Notes under the pieces: generated by a model | The model's input: only the letters and a program-made list of their open reading frames with translations | Database searches by the model: none | What the model was told of the DNA's origin: nothing | Assembly (NCBI GenBank): GCA_030683155.1 | Contig: JAUXMV010000045.1 | Location: forward strand, 62,001 to 126,000 | Length of the DNA: 64,000 nt | Source of the DNA: Bacteroidales bacterium | GTDB taxonomy: Bacteria > Bacteroidota > Bacteroidia > Bacteroidales > F082 | Reading direction: 5' to 3' | Part shown: positions 38,523 to 46,366 of the stretch, piece by piece | Layout of the letters: each line of letters opens with the position of its first letter | Numbering within the stretch: the first letter of the stretch is position 1 | Program-made: the position numbers and the translations under genes

Positions 38523-38795
38523 CTATTTTACCACAGCAGAAAGTTCGGCACCTGGTTTAAATTTCACAACTTTTTTGGCAGCAATATTAATTTCTGCTCC
38601 AGTTTGTGGGTTGCGTCCTTTTCTTTCAGATCTGCCTGAAACGGAAAAGGTGCCAAAGCCTACAAGAGTAACTTTGTCACCTTCTTTTAAAGCACTAGAA
38701 GTAGCTCCAATAAAAGCATCCAATGCTTTTTTTGCTTCTACTTTGGTCAAATTGGCTTCTGAGGCCATTGCATCGATTAATTCAGCTTTGTTCAT
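38523..38795 (-). CDS. HU-family DNA-binding protein
   Basis: The 90-residue histone-like protein shows N-terminal dimerisation helices and the beta-arm signature [21 protein letters not shown], with C-terminal VVKFKPG. It bends and compacts DNA. Typical length and sequence for the canonical HU rather than a phage or IHF-like paralogue. It has its own promoter and terminator. Confidence 0.95.
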   Translation of the reverse strand: MNKAELIDAMASEANLTKVEAKKALDAFIGATSSALKEGDKVTLVGFGTFSVSGRSERKGRNPQTGAEINIAAKKVVKFKPGAELSAVVK

Positions 38796-38834
38796 CTTTT
38801 TGAATATTAGTTAGAATATTGGTCGAATAATACA

Positions 38835-38864
38835 CAAAAATAAACTATAAATAAACAAATGCAA
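38835..38864 (-). promoter_or_regulatory. Promoter of the HU gene
   Basis: On the minus strand TTG (38864-38862) is followed after 19 bases by TATTTTTG (38842-38835), matching both halves of the Bacteroidota consensus. The start codon is 39 bases downstream. Confidence 0.6.
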
Positions 38865-39008
38865 GGACTTTGATAAAAAAAGTGAAAAAAAATGTTTATT
38901 TATTTAAAAAAATGTTGTTTTTTTAGAAAAACATACTTTTTTGCACCCTCAAATTACGACTTTTGTTGGATTGTAGTGGTTTTCAGAATGATATTTGGAC
39001 AATAATTT

Positions 39009-39983
39009 TTATGGTTTTGCTTGCCAAAAACCTTCAAAATTATATCCCTGAAGGAAAATCTTTACACCTAAGACCTTTTTCCCGGCTTGCTGAATCATTT
39101 CAAGAAAAATAAAACCATCCTTCAATGCAACCTTTAAAAAAGACTTGTTGTCTGTCAAAAGGGTAAGACTGCCATCACTTGAAATATCAGGTTCAAATCT
39201 GGCCTGATAAATTTTTAACTCGATTTCTTTTCCAGTTGATGAAAAAAAAGTTGCTGTTGCTCCAGGATAAGGACTCAGCCCTCTGATATGATTATAAATG
39301 ATAACTCCTGAATTTGACCAATCGATTTTACAGTCATTTTTGAATATTTTTGGAGCTTCGTGTAGCTTTGCATCTAAAGAAATGAAATCATTCTGATCAA
39401 TAAGGTTAATTTCACCAGATGCTATCTTTTCAATGGTTTGTATGACCAGGTCTTTACTTTCTTCAATCATTCTGTCATGCAATTCACCCGAATTTTCTTC
39501 AGGTCCGATCTTTAGCTTCTTTTGGAGAATAATATTTCCATGGTCAATCTTATTGTTGATGAAAAATGTTGTGAGACCTGTTTCTGTTTCTCCATTCATT
39601 ATTACCCTATTGATGGGTGCCGCACCTCTGTATTGAGGGAGCAATGAAGCATGAAGATTAAAAGTGCCTATTGGTGGCAGTTTCCAAACAACTTCTGGGA
39701 GCATTCTAAATGCAATTACAATAAAAAGGTCGGCTCCAAGATTCTTTAATCCGGCGATAAATGTTTCATCCCTGAGACTCTCAGGTTGGAGTAAAGGTAT
39801 AGTAAAATGCTCTGCAACCTTTTTTACTGCAGAGGATGAAAGCGTTTTTCCTCGTCCTGCCTTCTTGTCTGAAGCCGTTACCACCCCGACAATATTGAAA
39901 TCGTTTTTGATTAGATTTTCAAGTTGTACTGAAGCAAACTCAGGGGTTCCAAAGAAAACTATTCTCATTGACTTGCTATCCAT
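39009..39983 (-). CDS. fmt: Methionyl-tRNA formyltransferase
   Basis: The 324-residue enzyme formylates initiator Met-tRNA. N-terminal MRIVFFGTPEFAS, the catalytic SLLPQYRGAAPINRVIMNGE with FNLHAS before it, and TTFFINNKIDHGNIILQ are diagnostic. A C-terminal OB-like domain is present (SPYPGATATFF region). An ATG five codons in (39968) would begin exactly at MRIVFFG and is an equally good start. It appears to be a single gene. Confidence 0.95.
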   Translation of the reverse strand: MDSKSMRIVFFGTPEFASVQLENLIKNDFNIVGVVTASDKKAGRGKTLSSSAVKKVAEHFTIPLLQPESLRDETFIAGLKNLGADLFIVIAFRMLPEVVWKLPPIGTFNLHASLLPQYRGAAPINRVIMNGETETGLTTFFINNKIDHGNIILQKKLKIGPEENSGELHDRMIEESKDLVIQTIEKIASGEINLIDQNDFISLDAKLHEAPKIFKNDCKIDWSNSGVIIYNHIRGLSPYPGATATFFSSTGKEIELKIYQARFEPDISSDGSLTLLTDNKSFLKVALKDGFIFLEMIQQAGKKVLGVKIFLQGYNFEGFWQAKP

Positions 39984-40076
39984 AAGGTATCGATATGAAG
40001 ATTTTAAAATTTAAAGACAGATTAAAACAATGTGTTTATGATCAAACCGGTTTCAATCAGCATATCAAAGCTAATA

Positions 40077-40110
40077 AAAAAACCTGATCAGCAATGCCGT
40101 CAGGTTTTTT
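40077..40110. terminator. Bidirectional terminator after the TPR gene
   Basis: AAAAAACCTGA (40077-40087) pairs with TCAGGTTTTTT (40100-40110), 11 base pairs with a 12-base loop. It lies just past the TPR gene stop on the minus strand. Confidence 0.75.
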
Positions 40111-40130
40111 AAAATGGAATGTCTTAAAAA

Positions 40131-40829
40131 TTATTTTACACTTAGAGCTTTTGCTCTTGCAAGATATTTTTCAATATTCCTGCCTTCTGTTGAGGATGGA
40201 AATTCCTTTTGAATTTTTTCATACATCTCGGCAGCTTTCTTATAGTTATTATCTAACTCATAAGCTCTTCCTGCTTTAAACAACATCATAGGCGTAGTGA
40301 GCTCATTGCTGTTTTTTTGCGAAGCTTTTAAGTACAAGTCAGCTGCTTTGGTAATTTCGTTGAGTTCAAGATGAGCATCTGCATTTGCTCCTATTGCAAG
40401 TGATGCAACAATATTATCTCTTCCTTTGAACTTATTCAGATATTTTATTGCTTCATTGAATTCACCTTGTTTCAGGAAAGATACACCAGCGTAGTATTTA
40501 GCAAGATTTCCCGTTTTGGTTGATCCAAATTCATCAATGATATCGAGAAATCCCATATTGTTTCCGTCTCCATATAATGCTCTGTTCAATGAGTCAGACT
40601 CAAAATACTTTTCAGCCATAAATATTTGAACTTGTGCTTCTTTTTCACGTGGCTCAAGATAATAGCGGTTAATTCCAAGATATCCCAAGACCACAACTAC
40701 CAGCACAGTAACAACTATCGTGATAATTTTTTGGTTTTCAACAATAAAACGTTCAGATTTGCTTAATGCTTCCTCTACAACTTCTAGTTTTTCGTCACCT
40801 TTTGTAATAATGCCTTTTTGTTTAGCCAT
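40131..40829 (-). CDS. Membrane-anchored tetratricopeptide repeat protein
   Basis: The 232-residue protein has a cytoplasmic N-terminus, one membrane helix (about residues 38-56, VVTVLVVVVLGYLGI) and a periplasmic series of TPR-like helices (for example AKYYAGVSFLKQGEFNEAIKYL and MLFKAGRAYELDNNYKKAAEMYEKI). The layout resembles YfgM, which works with the SecYEG/BamA environment, but that link is not shown here. The start is the ATG at 40829, behind a TACTTTTG element; the longer in-frame extension is rejected. Confidence 0.85.
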   Translation of the reverse strand: MAKQKGIITKGDEKLEVVEEALSKSERFIVENQKIITIVVTVLVVVVLGYLGINRYYLEPREKEAQVQIFMAEKYFESDSLNRALYGDGNNMGFLDIIDEFGSTKTGNLAKYYAGVSFLKQGEFNEAIKYLNKFKGRDNIVASLAIGANADAHLELNEITKAADLYLKASQKNSNELTTPMMLFKAGRAYELDNNYKKAAEMYEKIQKEFPSSTEGRNIEKYLARAKALSVK

Positions 40830-40852
40830 GATATGATGCAATTTTAGAGGTG

Positions 40853-40860
40853 CAAAAGTA
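40853..40860 (-). promoter_or_regulatory. Minus-7 element TACTTTTG for the TPR gene
   Basis: TACTTTTG on the minus strand fits TAnnTTTG and lies 23 bases before the ATG at 40829. It falls inside the longer reading frame and so argues against the upstream start. Confidence 0.5.
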
Positions 40861-41005
40861 CTTTTTTTTTCCTTTCTAAAATAGCCTTTAATGTATTTTT
40901 TTATCTTTGAGTGATTTAACAAAAATCTATTCCTGTGTTAATGACATGAAATATCTTGTAAATAGCATGTAATGAGATCACTGAGTTTTTATCTGGATAA
41001 TAATT

Positions 41006-41905
41006 ATGAAAATTGAAAATTTGAACATTTTATTTCTTTTTAGTTTTTTGGCAGTCGCAACTAACCTGAATGCAGGTTGGTTCATCGTTGAGAAAAGGGA
41101 AGATAAATTTGGTAATCTGACCATGCAAAGTGTTTTTATCCAGGATCAAAAATTACGTGTAGAGAACCAAACTTCTTCCTTTATTTTTGATTTGGAGAAT
41201 GAATATGTGACTGTAATTTTTCCTAAAAGGAGTGTTTTTTGGAGCGGTAAGCCTGATACTTTAAAGACTGCGCTGTTTAATACAATTGAGACCCAGATTG
41301 TTGTTATGATACAGCAAATGCCAGAGCGTGATAGAATTGAAGCTGAGGCGGATTTTAAGAAAGTGTTGAATGAAATGAAAGCTGGCATTACAGACACATC
41401 CTTACCTGTGAACGCTAATATAAGTGCAACCGATTCATCGATGAAAATTCTTGACTATCAAGCTGAAAAATATTTGTTTATTCTGGATAGCATCACCCTT
41501 GAAGAGTTTTGGATTACCCGCGAAGTTGTGCCCTATAAAGAGCTGAATCTTGTTAAATTGAATGAGATGATGCGTGTATTCAGTCGGCCATCAATGCTTT
41601 CAGTTTATCGTGAGAGTAAAGAATGGCTTGAGATAATAAGTGAGGGGTTGGTGCTTCGATCGGTGATTCCAACAACGCTCGGGCAAAGCGAAATGGAGGT
41701 TGTTACCGTTAGAAAGGCTGAAATTCCGGTTGACTTTTTCGATCCGCCTCCTACATATCGCGGAATTGGAATTGATGAAGTCATCAGTATAATGATGGGA
41801 GAAGATGATGTCATCAAGTCACCAGAAGATTACAACACATCACGTCCTGAACTTTTTAACAAAACAAATTCAGCGATCACTCCAACTAAACCTAATCCTT
41901 ATTGA
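41006..41905 (+). CDS. Secreted protein of unknown function, DUF4412-like
   Basis: The 299-residue protein has a signal peptide (to about LNAG, residue 23) and no membrane helix after it. The mature N-terminus (KREDKFGNLTMQSVFIQDQKLRVEN) and the pattern of a strand-rich domain followed by FILDSITLEEFWITREV resemble DUF4412-type periplasmic proteins, whose function is unknown. The C-terminal 50 residues are polar. It is a single gene between the TPR gene (divergent) and the bTHX gene. I do not recognise a catalytic motif. Confidence 0.6.
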   Translation: MKIENLNILFLFSFLAVATNLNAGWFIVEKREDKFGNLTMQSVFIQDQKLRVENQTSSFIFDLENEYVTVIFPKRSVFWSGKPDTLKTALFNTIETQIVVMIQQMPERDRIEAEADFKKVLNEMKAGITDTSLPVNANISATDSSMKILDYQAEKYLFILDSITLEEFWITREVVPYKELNLVKLNEMMRVFSRPSMLSVYRESKEWLEIISEGLVLRSVIPTTLGQSEMEVVTVRKAEIPVDFFDPPPTYRGIGIDEVISIMMGEDDVIKSPEDYNTSRPELFNKTNSAITPTKPNPY

Positions 41906-42052
41906 AAAGACTGATTTTCACCTAAATTGTTTACTCCTTATCATGACTAACTGGGTCAAAATTGCATAGATTTATCCTTTAAATTTTCTTAAAAATTCAA
42001 GTTGAAATTTTATTATTTCAGTAAAATCACTTCTGGTTTAGAAATTGTAAAC

Positions 42053-42083
42053 TTGACAGTTTTTCTTACTTCTATTACTTTTG
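42053..42083 (+). promoter_or_regulatory. Promoter of the bTHX gene
   Basis: TTG (42053-42055) and TACTTTTG (42076-42083) are separated by 20 bases, a good fit to the Bacteroidota promoter consensus. The bTHX ATG is 38 bases downstream. Confidence 0.6.
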
Positions 42084-42121
42084 TAGCTAATAGTTGATTT
42101 TTTTCATTAAAATTTATAGTT

Positions 42122-42274
42122 ATGGGAAAAGGAGATAAAAAAACCAGACGTGGTAAAATAGTTATGGGCTCATATGGCGTCAGACGCCCGCGAAAGAACG
42201 ATAATACTGTTGTTTCAGTCAGCGAGAAAACACCTGCACCAGCTAAAAAGAATGTAAAAAAGGCTGTAAAATAA
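42122..42274 (+). CDS. Small ribosomal subunit protein bTHX
   Basis: A 50-residue, very basic protein beginning MGKGDKKTRRGKI and continuing with MGSYGVRRPRK. This is the conserved core of ribosomal protein THX, which fills a pocket in the head of the 30S subunit. The C-terminus is an Ala/Lys-rich tail (PAPAKKNVKKAVK). It is short enough to be missed by gene finders with length cut-offs. A well-formed promoter precedes it and the next gene is convergent, so it is a single-gene unit. Confidence 0.9.
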   Translation: MGKGDKKTRRGKIVMGSYGVRRPRKNDNTVVSVSEKTPAPAKKNVKKAVK

Positions 42275-42314
42275 ATCTGTTTAATCTTATTGGAAGCAAG
42301 AATACCTTTTCGGA

Positions 42315-43625
42315 TCATTTGTACGAAAGGGAATTTCTGGTGAATTGGTTTGCCAAATCTTTAAAAGTATCTCCTCTGTGCTCAAAATTCCGATATTGAT
42401 CATAGCTGGCTGCTGCAGGCGAAAGCAAACACACATCACCTGACTTTCCACTTTCACGAAGAGTATCAAAAACCTCTTCAAGTTTATCAAATGCTTTAAT
42501 GTCGATGTGATGAGTGTGCTTGATTATCAACTCAATGATTCGTTTCCCAGCCTTACCAGTATAAAAAACATGGTTTACCGGCTTGTTCAAAAGGTAATTT
42601 GCCAATATCTCGTAATTAATTCCTCTATCGAAACCCCCAATTATCAGCCAATCTACTTTTGTTAAACTTTCCAACGCAGCTATCGTTGCCTCAGGTATAG
42701 TCGCTATGCTGTCATTGTAGAAAGCAATACCACTTTTATCGTCAACAAATTCCAATCTGTGAGGTAATCCTTTAAATGTATTTAATTTTAAAGAAATCTC
42801 TGCCTCACTTAATCCCAATATTTTTGTGCTTAAAACTGCAGCCTGTATATTAAGTCTGTTATGTAATCCTTTCAGCTTGTCTGCTGTGAAACCAGACATT
42901 TCATCATCTGGATACGTCAAAATATTGGTTTGAGGAGTGCTATCTGCCAAATAAAGAAAATCTTTGTGAATAATCAGGAAATCACTTGGGCGTCTGTGTT
43001 TGAAAATATTCATTTTTGCATTTTTATATGCTTCAAAAGTGCCAAAATGATCCAGATGTTCTTCATAGAGATTCAGGAAAATGGCTATATGAGGGGAATG
43101 ACAGGTGTTTTCCAGCTGATTGGCAGAAAGCTCGAAAACAACATGCGTTTCCGGAGTTATTTCAGGAATGACATCAAAACATGGGATGCCAATATTGCCA
43201 GTCAGCAAACTGGTTTTTCCGGATTCTGACAACAAATGATACACGAGACTTGCCGTTGTACTTTTGCCCTTCGTACCAGTAATGCCAATAGTCTGATCAT
43301 GAAAAGCCATTAAAAATAGATCAGTCTGAGAGCTTAAGATTTGATCTTGATTCATTGAAAGATACCTTGAAGGTATGCCTGGTGCTTTTAGTATGAAGTT
43401 GTATCCTGCAATAGATTCAAGGTAATTTTCACCACTGTGAACTGAAATATTTTGCTGCTTTTTCAAAACTTCAATATCCTCTGGCGACAGGTTTTGATCT
43501 GAGATTCCAATTTTTGCATTTACTTCGTAACGTTTTAAAAAATTTAAACTTGATCGGCCTTCTTTGCCAAATCCAAGAATGAGAATCTTTTTTCCGGTCA
43601 ATTCATTGATGATTTTTTCAACCAT
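42315..43625 (-). CDS. murD: UDP-N-acetylmuramoyl-L-alanine--glutamate ligase (MurD family)
   Basis: The 436-residue Mur ligase has an N-terminal Rossmann domain (KKILILGFGKEGRSS) and the ATP loop GITGTKGKSTTASLV. FELSANQLENT and NLYEEHLDHFGTFEAY follow, and then the C-terminal NDSIATIPEATIAAL. The start at 43625 is fixed by a strong AGGAGGT 6 bases upstream; a TTG 57 bases further up is rejected. The gene overlaps the end of the murL-like gene by 8 bases. Classical MurD adds D-Glu, while MurD2, known to work with MurL, adds L-Glu. The overlap with murL suggests the MurD2 type here, but substrate choice cannot be read from the sequence. Confidence 0.92.
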   Translation of the reverse strand: MVEKIINELTGKKILILGFGKEGRSSLNFLKRYEVNAKIGISDQNLSPEDIEVLKKQQNISVHSGENYLESIAGYNFILKAPGIPSRYLSMNQDQILSSQTDLFLMAFHDQTIGITGTKGKSTTASLVYHLLSESGKTSLLTGNIGIPCFDVIPEITPETHVVFELSANQLENTCHSPHIAIFLNLYEEHLDHFGTFEAYKNAKMNIFKHRRPSDFLIIHKDFLYLADSTPQTNILTYPDDEMSGFTADKLKGLHNRLNIQAAVLSTKILGLSEAEISLKLNTFKGLPHRLEFVDDKSGIAFYNDSIATIPEATIAALESLTKVDWLIIGGFDRGINYEILANYLLNKPVNHVFYTGKAGKRIIELIIKHTHHIDIKAFDKLEEVFDTLRESGKSGDVCLLSPAAASYDQYRNFEHRGDTFKDLANQFTRNSLSYK

Positions 43626-45000
43626 ATATTGACCTCCTGACAATTTTTTCAAATTTTGATTCAAGGAAATGCTTCGTGTCAAATTGGTTTATCAAAGCCT
43701 CGAAATCATTTTTCACTTTAGCTAAGTTGTGATTTGAATATTTTTCCAACAAGGGTGTCTCACTGTTTCTATCCATCAAAAGAAGATTGTTTACTGCTAT
43801 TCCCACTTCTTCAACAGTGCCAACACATTCAAAAGGCTTGGCTTCGGTTTTTCCCATAAGTTCATCAAGGGTTTTTTGAAGTTCTCGATTTTCAAGAAGA
43901 TTATTTCCAAAAATACCGATTAGTTTTTTTTTCGAAAGAAACGGGGAAAGCATCAGCCATGTAAAAAGGCATTTTGGACAATTGCAGCACCATGAATCTG
44001 TTTTACTGCCAACGTTGCAGCTTTTAAAAACGGGATGAAAGGCTTCAAATCTACTGAAAAGAGAGGCAATCTGCAATTCATTTAATGGTCTGAGAAGACT
44101 GAAATAGTTCAATTGTTCACAAATATTTCTGCTGAGGTAATTTCTGAAATCTTCCTCAAATTCAATCGATTTGCTGTACTGATGATTCACGTTGGTATCC
44201 GGCACAGTTGATTCACTTGCGCTGGATTCATTTGATAATGCGATGTTTTTGACGCCTGCCAAAACAGCTGCAAAAGCTGAAATAAAAGCAAGCAAAGCAG
44301 AGAAAGGCGTATGTCCGTTAAGAAAGCCCAATCCATTCAATCGAATGAGTTCATTGTCAATCTTTCGATCTATGATAATACATTTTTCAGGTGGAAATCC
44401 AGCAATAGCAGCACATCCAGCACTTGCCTCTCTTGGGTTCACTATCAATGGAATTATATCGAAACCATTCTGGAGAAGCAATTCAAGACTGACAACAGAA
44501 TCCTTACCTCCACCAACGGGAACAATGACTTTTTCAGATGCGGAAATAGAAATCTTACTGAATTCCAGTGTTGTATGGCATTGAATTTCCATGAATTCGT
44601 CAAACTCAGTTTTGATTTTGTTTATAAAAAAAAACTCTCCCAAACCATTGAAATATAGCTTTTTCCACCATAAAATCTGGTTTTCAGACAATTTAAAGGG
44701 TTTTATAATCACCAAAGGAGGACAAGCTGCTTTCCAATAGCTGATGAGTTCGACCATTCCAATATTGAATGCCAGTGTTTCGAGCAGCATTTTATTGGGA
44801 TTTTTAAGAAAGAAATCTCTTTTCCAAATGACCGATTGTGGCTGAAAAGTAAATTCATTTGCTAAATTAAAGTTAAAAGTCAGCCGAAAACAATCTGATT
44901 CCTCTTTAATAGTATAACTTTGGAACTCGAAAAATGCATACCGCTTTCTCAGATTGTCGAATTTTTCGTTGTGTGTATTAGCTGCCAATGTATGGTACAT
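43618..45000 (-). CDS. murL: Putative UDP-MurNAc-L-Ala-L-Glu epimerase (MurL)
   Basis: The 460-residue cytoplasmic protein has a PP-loop-like ATP motif, VPVGGGKDSVVSLELLLQ (GGGKDS at residues 163-168). Downstream segments are ALSNESSASESTVPDTNVNHQYSKS cut by an acidic FEEDFR run, and a Cys cluster CCNCPKCLFTWLMLSPFL. This combination matches, as I recall it, the ATP-dependent MurL epimerase described in Xanthomonas, which converts the L-Glu residue of UDP-MurNAc-L-Ala-L-Glu to D-Glu. The overlap with murD strongly supports a wall-precursor role. The ATG at 45000 is chosen; a longer frame to 45066 would run into the divergent yqgE region. The assignment needs a database comparison to be firm. 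Confidence 0.78.
   Translation of the reverse strand: MYHTLAANTHNEKFDNLRKRYAFFEFQSYTIKEESDCFRLTFNFNLANEFTFQPQSVIWKRDFFLKNPNKMLLETLAFNIGMVELISYWKAACPPLVIIKPFKLSENQILWWKKLYFNGLGEFFFINKIKTEFDEFMEIQCHTTLEFSKISISASEKVIVPVGGGKDSVVSLELLLQNGFDIIPLIVNPREASAGCAAIAGFPPEKCIIIDRKIDNELIRLNGLGFLNGHTPFSALLAFISAFAAVLAGVKNIALSNESSASESTVPDTNVNHQYSKSIEFEEDFRNYLSRNICEQLNYFSLLRPLNELQIASLFSRFEAFHPVFKSCNVGSKTDSWCCNCPKCLFTWLMLSPFLSKKKLIGIFGNNLLENRELQKTLDELMGKTEAKPFECVGTVEEVGIAVNNLLLMDRNSETPLLEKYSNHNLAKVKNDFEALINQFDTKHFLESKFEKIVRRSIYG
43632..43638 (-). promoter_or_regulatory. Shine-Dalgarno site AGGAGGT for murD
   Basis: A full AGGAGGT, rare in this phylum, lies inside the last codons of the murL-like gene and 6 bases before the murD ATG. 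It decides the murD start and implies coupled translation. Confidence 0.8.
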
Positions 45001-45071
45001 TTTTTGATTGAACTGTAAAATTAGAGAATAGAATGATAGAAACGTCAATCTTCTCAAAAATTGCAATAAAC

Positions 45072-45653
45072 ATGGAAAAACTTATTCAAATAAAGAGCAA
45101 CGATCTGAAGCCTGCAAAAGGCAGAGCTTTGATCGCAGAACCTTTTATGGGTGATTTTTATTTTGGCAGGTCTGTTGTGCTGCTTATAGAGCATAATTTG
45201 GAAGGCACTTTTGGTCTTGTTATGAATAAACCTTCAGGCTCGACTTTTAATGATATTATTCTTGATTTTCCTCCTTTTAATGCAATGGTATACATTGGTG
45301 GACCTGTACAGACTGATAATCTGTTTTTTATGCATACTTTAGGCAATGAAATACCAGGAAGTGAAGAGGTTATACCCGGATTATACTGGGGAGGAGAGCT
45401 TGAAGCTGTAAAGGAATTAATGACGATTGGATCGCTTAAAAGTGAAAATATAAGATTTTTTCTTGGCTATTCAGGTTGGGAATCGCTTCAGCTTGAAGGA
45501 GAATTGAAGCGCAATGCATGGGTAGTTTCCGAAACCAATCTGAATTCTCTACTCAAAACAAAGTCCAACAAAATGTGGAATCACTTCTTGCAAAGAATGG
45601 GGCCAACCTACGATTTGTGGCGTAGTTTTCCAGTCGATCCCGAAATGAACTAA
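45072..45653 (+). CDS. YqgE/AlgH family protein
   Basis: The 193-residue cytoplasmic protein has the family core KGRALIAEPFMGDFYFGRSVVLLIEHN, NKPSGSTFNDII and IGGPVQTDNLFFMHTL. The molecular function of YqgE/AlgH is unknown. In Pseudomonas it was linked to alginate regulation. The ATG at 45072 (MEKLIQI) is preferred because it leaves 71 bases for divergent promoters; an ATG at 45033 would add 13 residues and is possible. Confidence 0.88.
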   Translation: MEKLIQIKSNDLKPAKGRALIAEPFMGDFYFGRSVVLLIEHNLEGTFGLVMNKPSGSTFNDIILDFPPFNAMVYIGGPVQTDNLFFMHTLGNEIPGSEEVIPGLYWGGELEAVKELMTIGSLKSENIRFFLGYSGWESLQLEGELKRNAWVVSETNLNSLLKTKSNKMWNHFLQRMGPTYDLWRSFPVDPEMN

Positions 45654-45757
45654 TGCTAATTAATTGAAAATCAATCGATTATTCGCATTCTTTCCGGAAA
45701 AGAAATCTAAAATCCTCAAATTTAGCAAAGAATATTTGAGACCTAATAGATGCAATA

Positions 45758-46366
45758 CTAGCCTAAAAATTGTTGAATAAACTTTTCCAGCAAGCTTGGC
45801 TTTAGCAGCAATGTAAAAACAAACCCAAAAACTGCACCAAAAAAGTGAGCATAATGACCGATGTTGTCCTGCCCGCGTTTACCCATATAGACTGAATAAA
45901 TTAAGTAAAGACCGCCAAAAATATAGGCTGGTATGGGAATTGGAATCGGAAACAAAAAGAGAGACATCTTGGGAGCAATTAAAATACTTGCAAAAACTAT
46001 TGCTGCAACTGCACCAGATGCTCCAACAGCATCGTAATAGGGATTGTTCTTTTGTCTACCAAAATCGAAAAGTGTCGAAAAAATAATACCGCCAACATAC
46101 AACATTCCATAATTGATCAGTCCTTTTGGGAATCCGAAGATGCTGTTAAAGCTACTCTCGATATTACGTCCAAAGGAATAAAGCACGAACATATTTATTG
46201 CAAGGTGCGTCCAACCCGCATGTACAAATGCATAAGTAAAAAATCGCCAGCCTTGCTTTTTGGTTTTTATAAGCCAGGCATTGAATTTTAGTTGGTGGAA
46301 CAAGTCTATATTGTTGAAAGCCAGTATCGAAAAAAGCGCAGTAAAGGCGATGATGATAATTGTCAT
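45758..46366 (-). CDS. Rhomboid-family intramembrane serine protease
   Basis: The 202-residue protein has six hydrophobic segments. The catalytic Ser118 lies in AVGASGAVAAI and His174 in GHYAHFFGAVFGF; His54 in WTHLAINMFVLY belongs to the oxyanion region. Together these are the complete rhomboid set. It cleaves other membrane proteins within the bilayer; the substrate is unknown. Its ATG overlaps the stop of the upstream membrane-protein gene by four bases, so the two are probably made together. Confidence 0.92.
   Translation of the reverse strand: MTIIIIAFTALFSILAFNNIDLFHQLKFNAWLIKTKKQGWRFFTYAFVHAGWTHLAINMFVLYSFGRNIESSFNSIFGFPKGLINYGMLYVGGIIFSTLFDFGRQKNNPYYDAVGASGAVAAIVFASILIAPKMSLFLFPIPIPIPAYIFGGLYLIYSVYMGKRGQDNIGHYAHFFGAVFGFVFTLLLKPSLLEKFIQQFLG

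Noticed and set aside
43626-43682. TTG-initiated extension of murD
   Set aside because: AGGAGGT is correctly placed for the ATG at 43625, and the extension would lie wholly inside murL.
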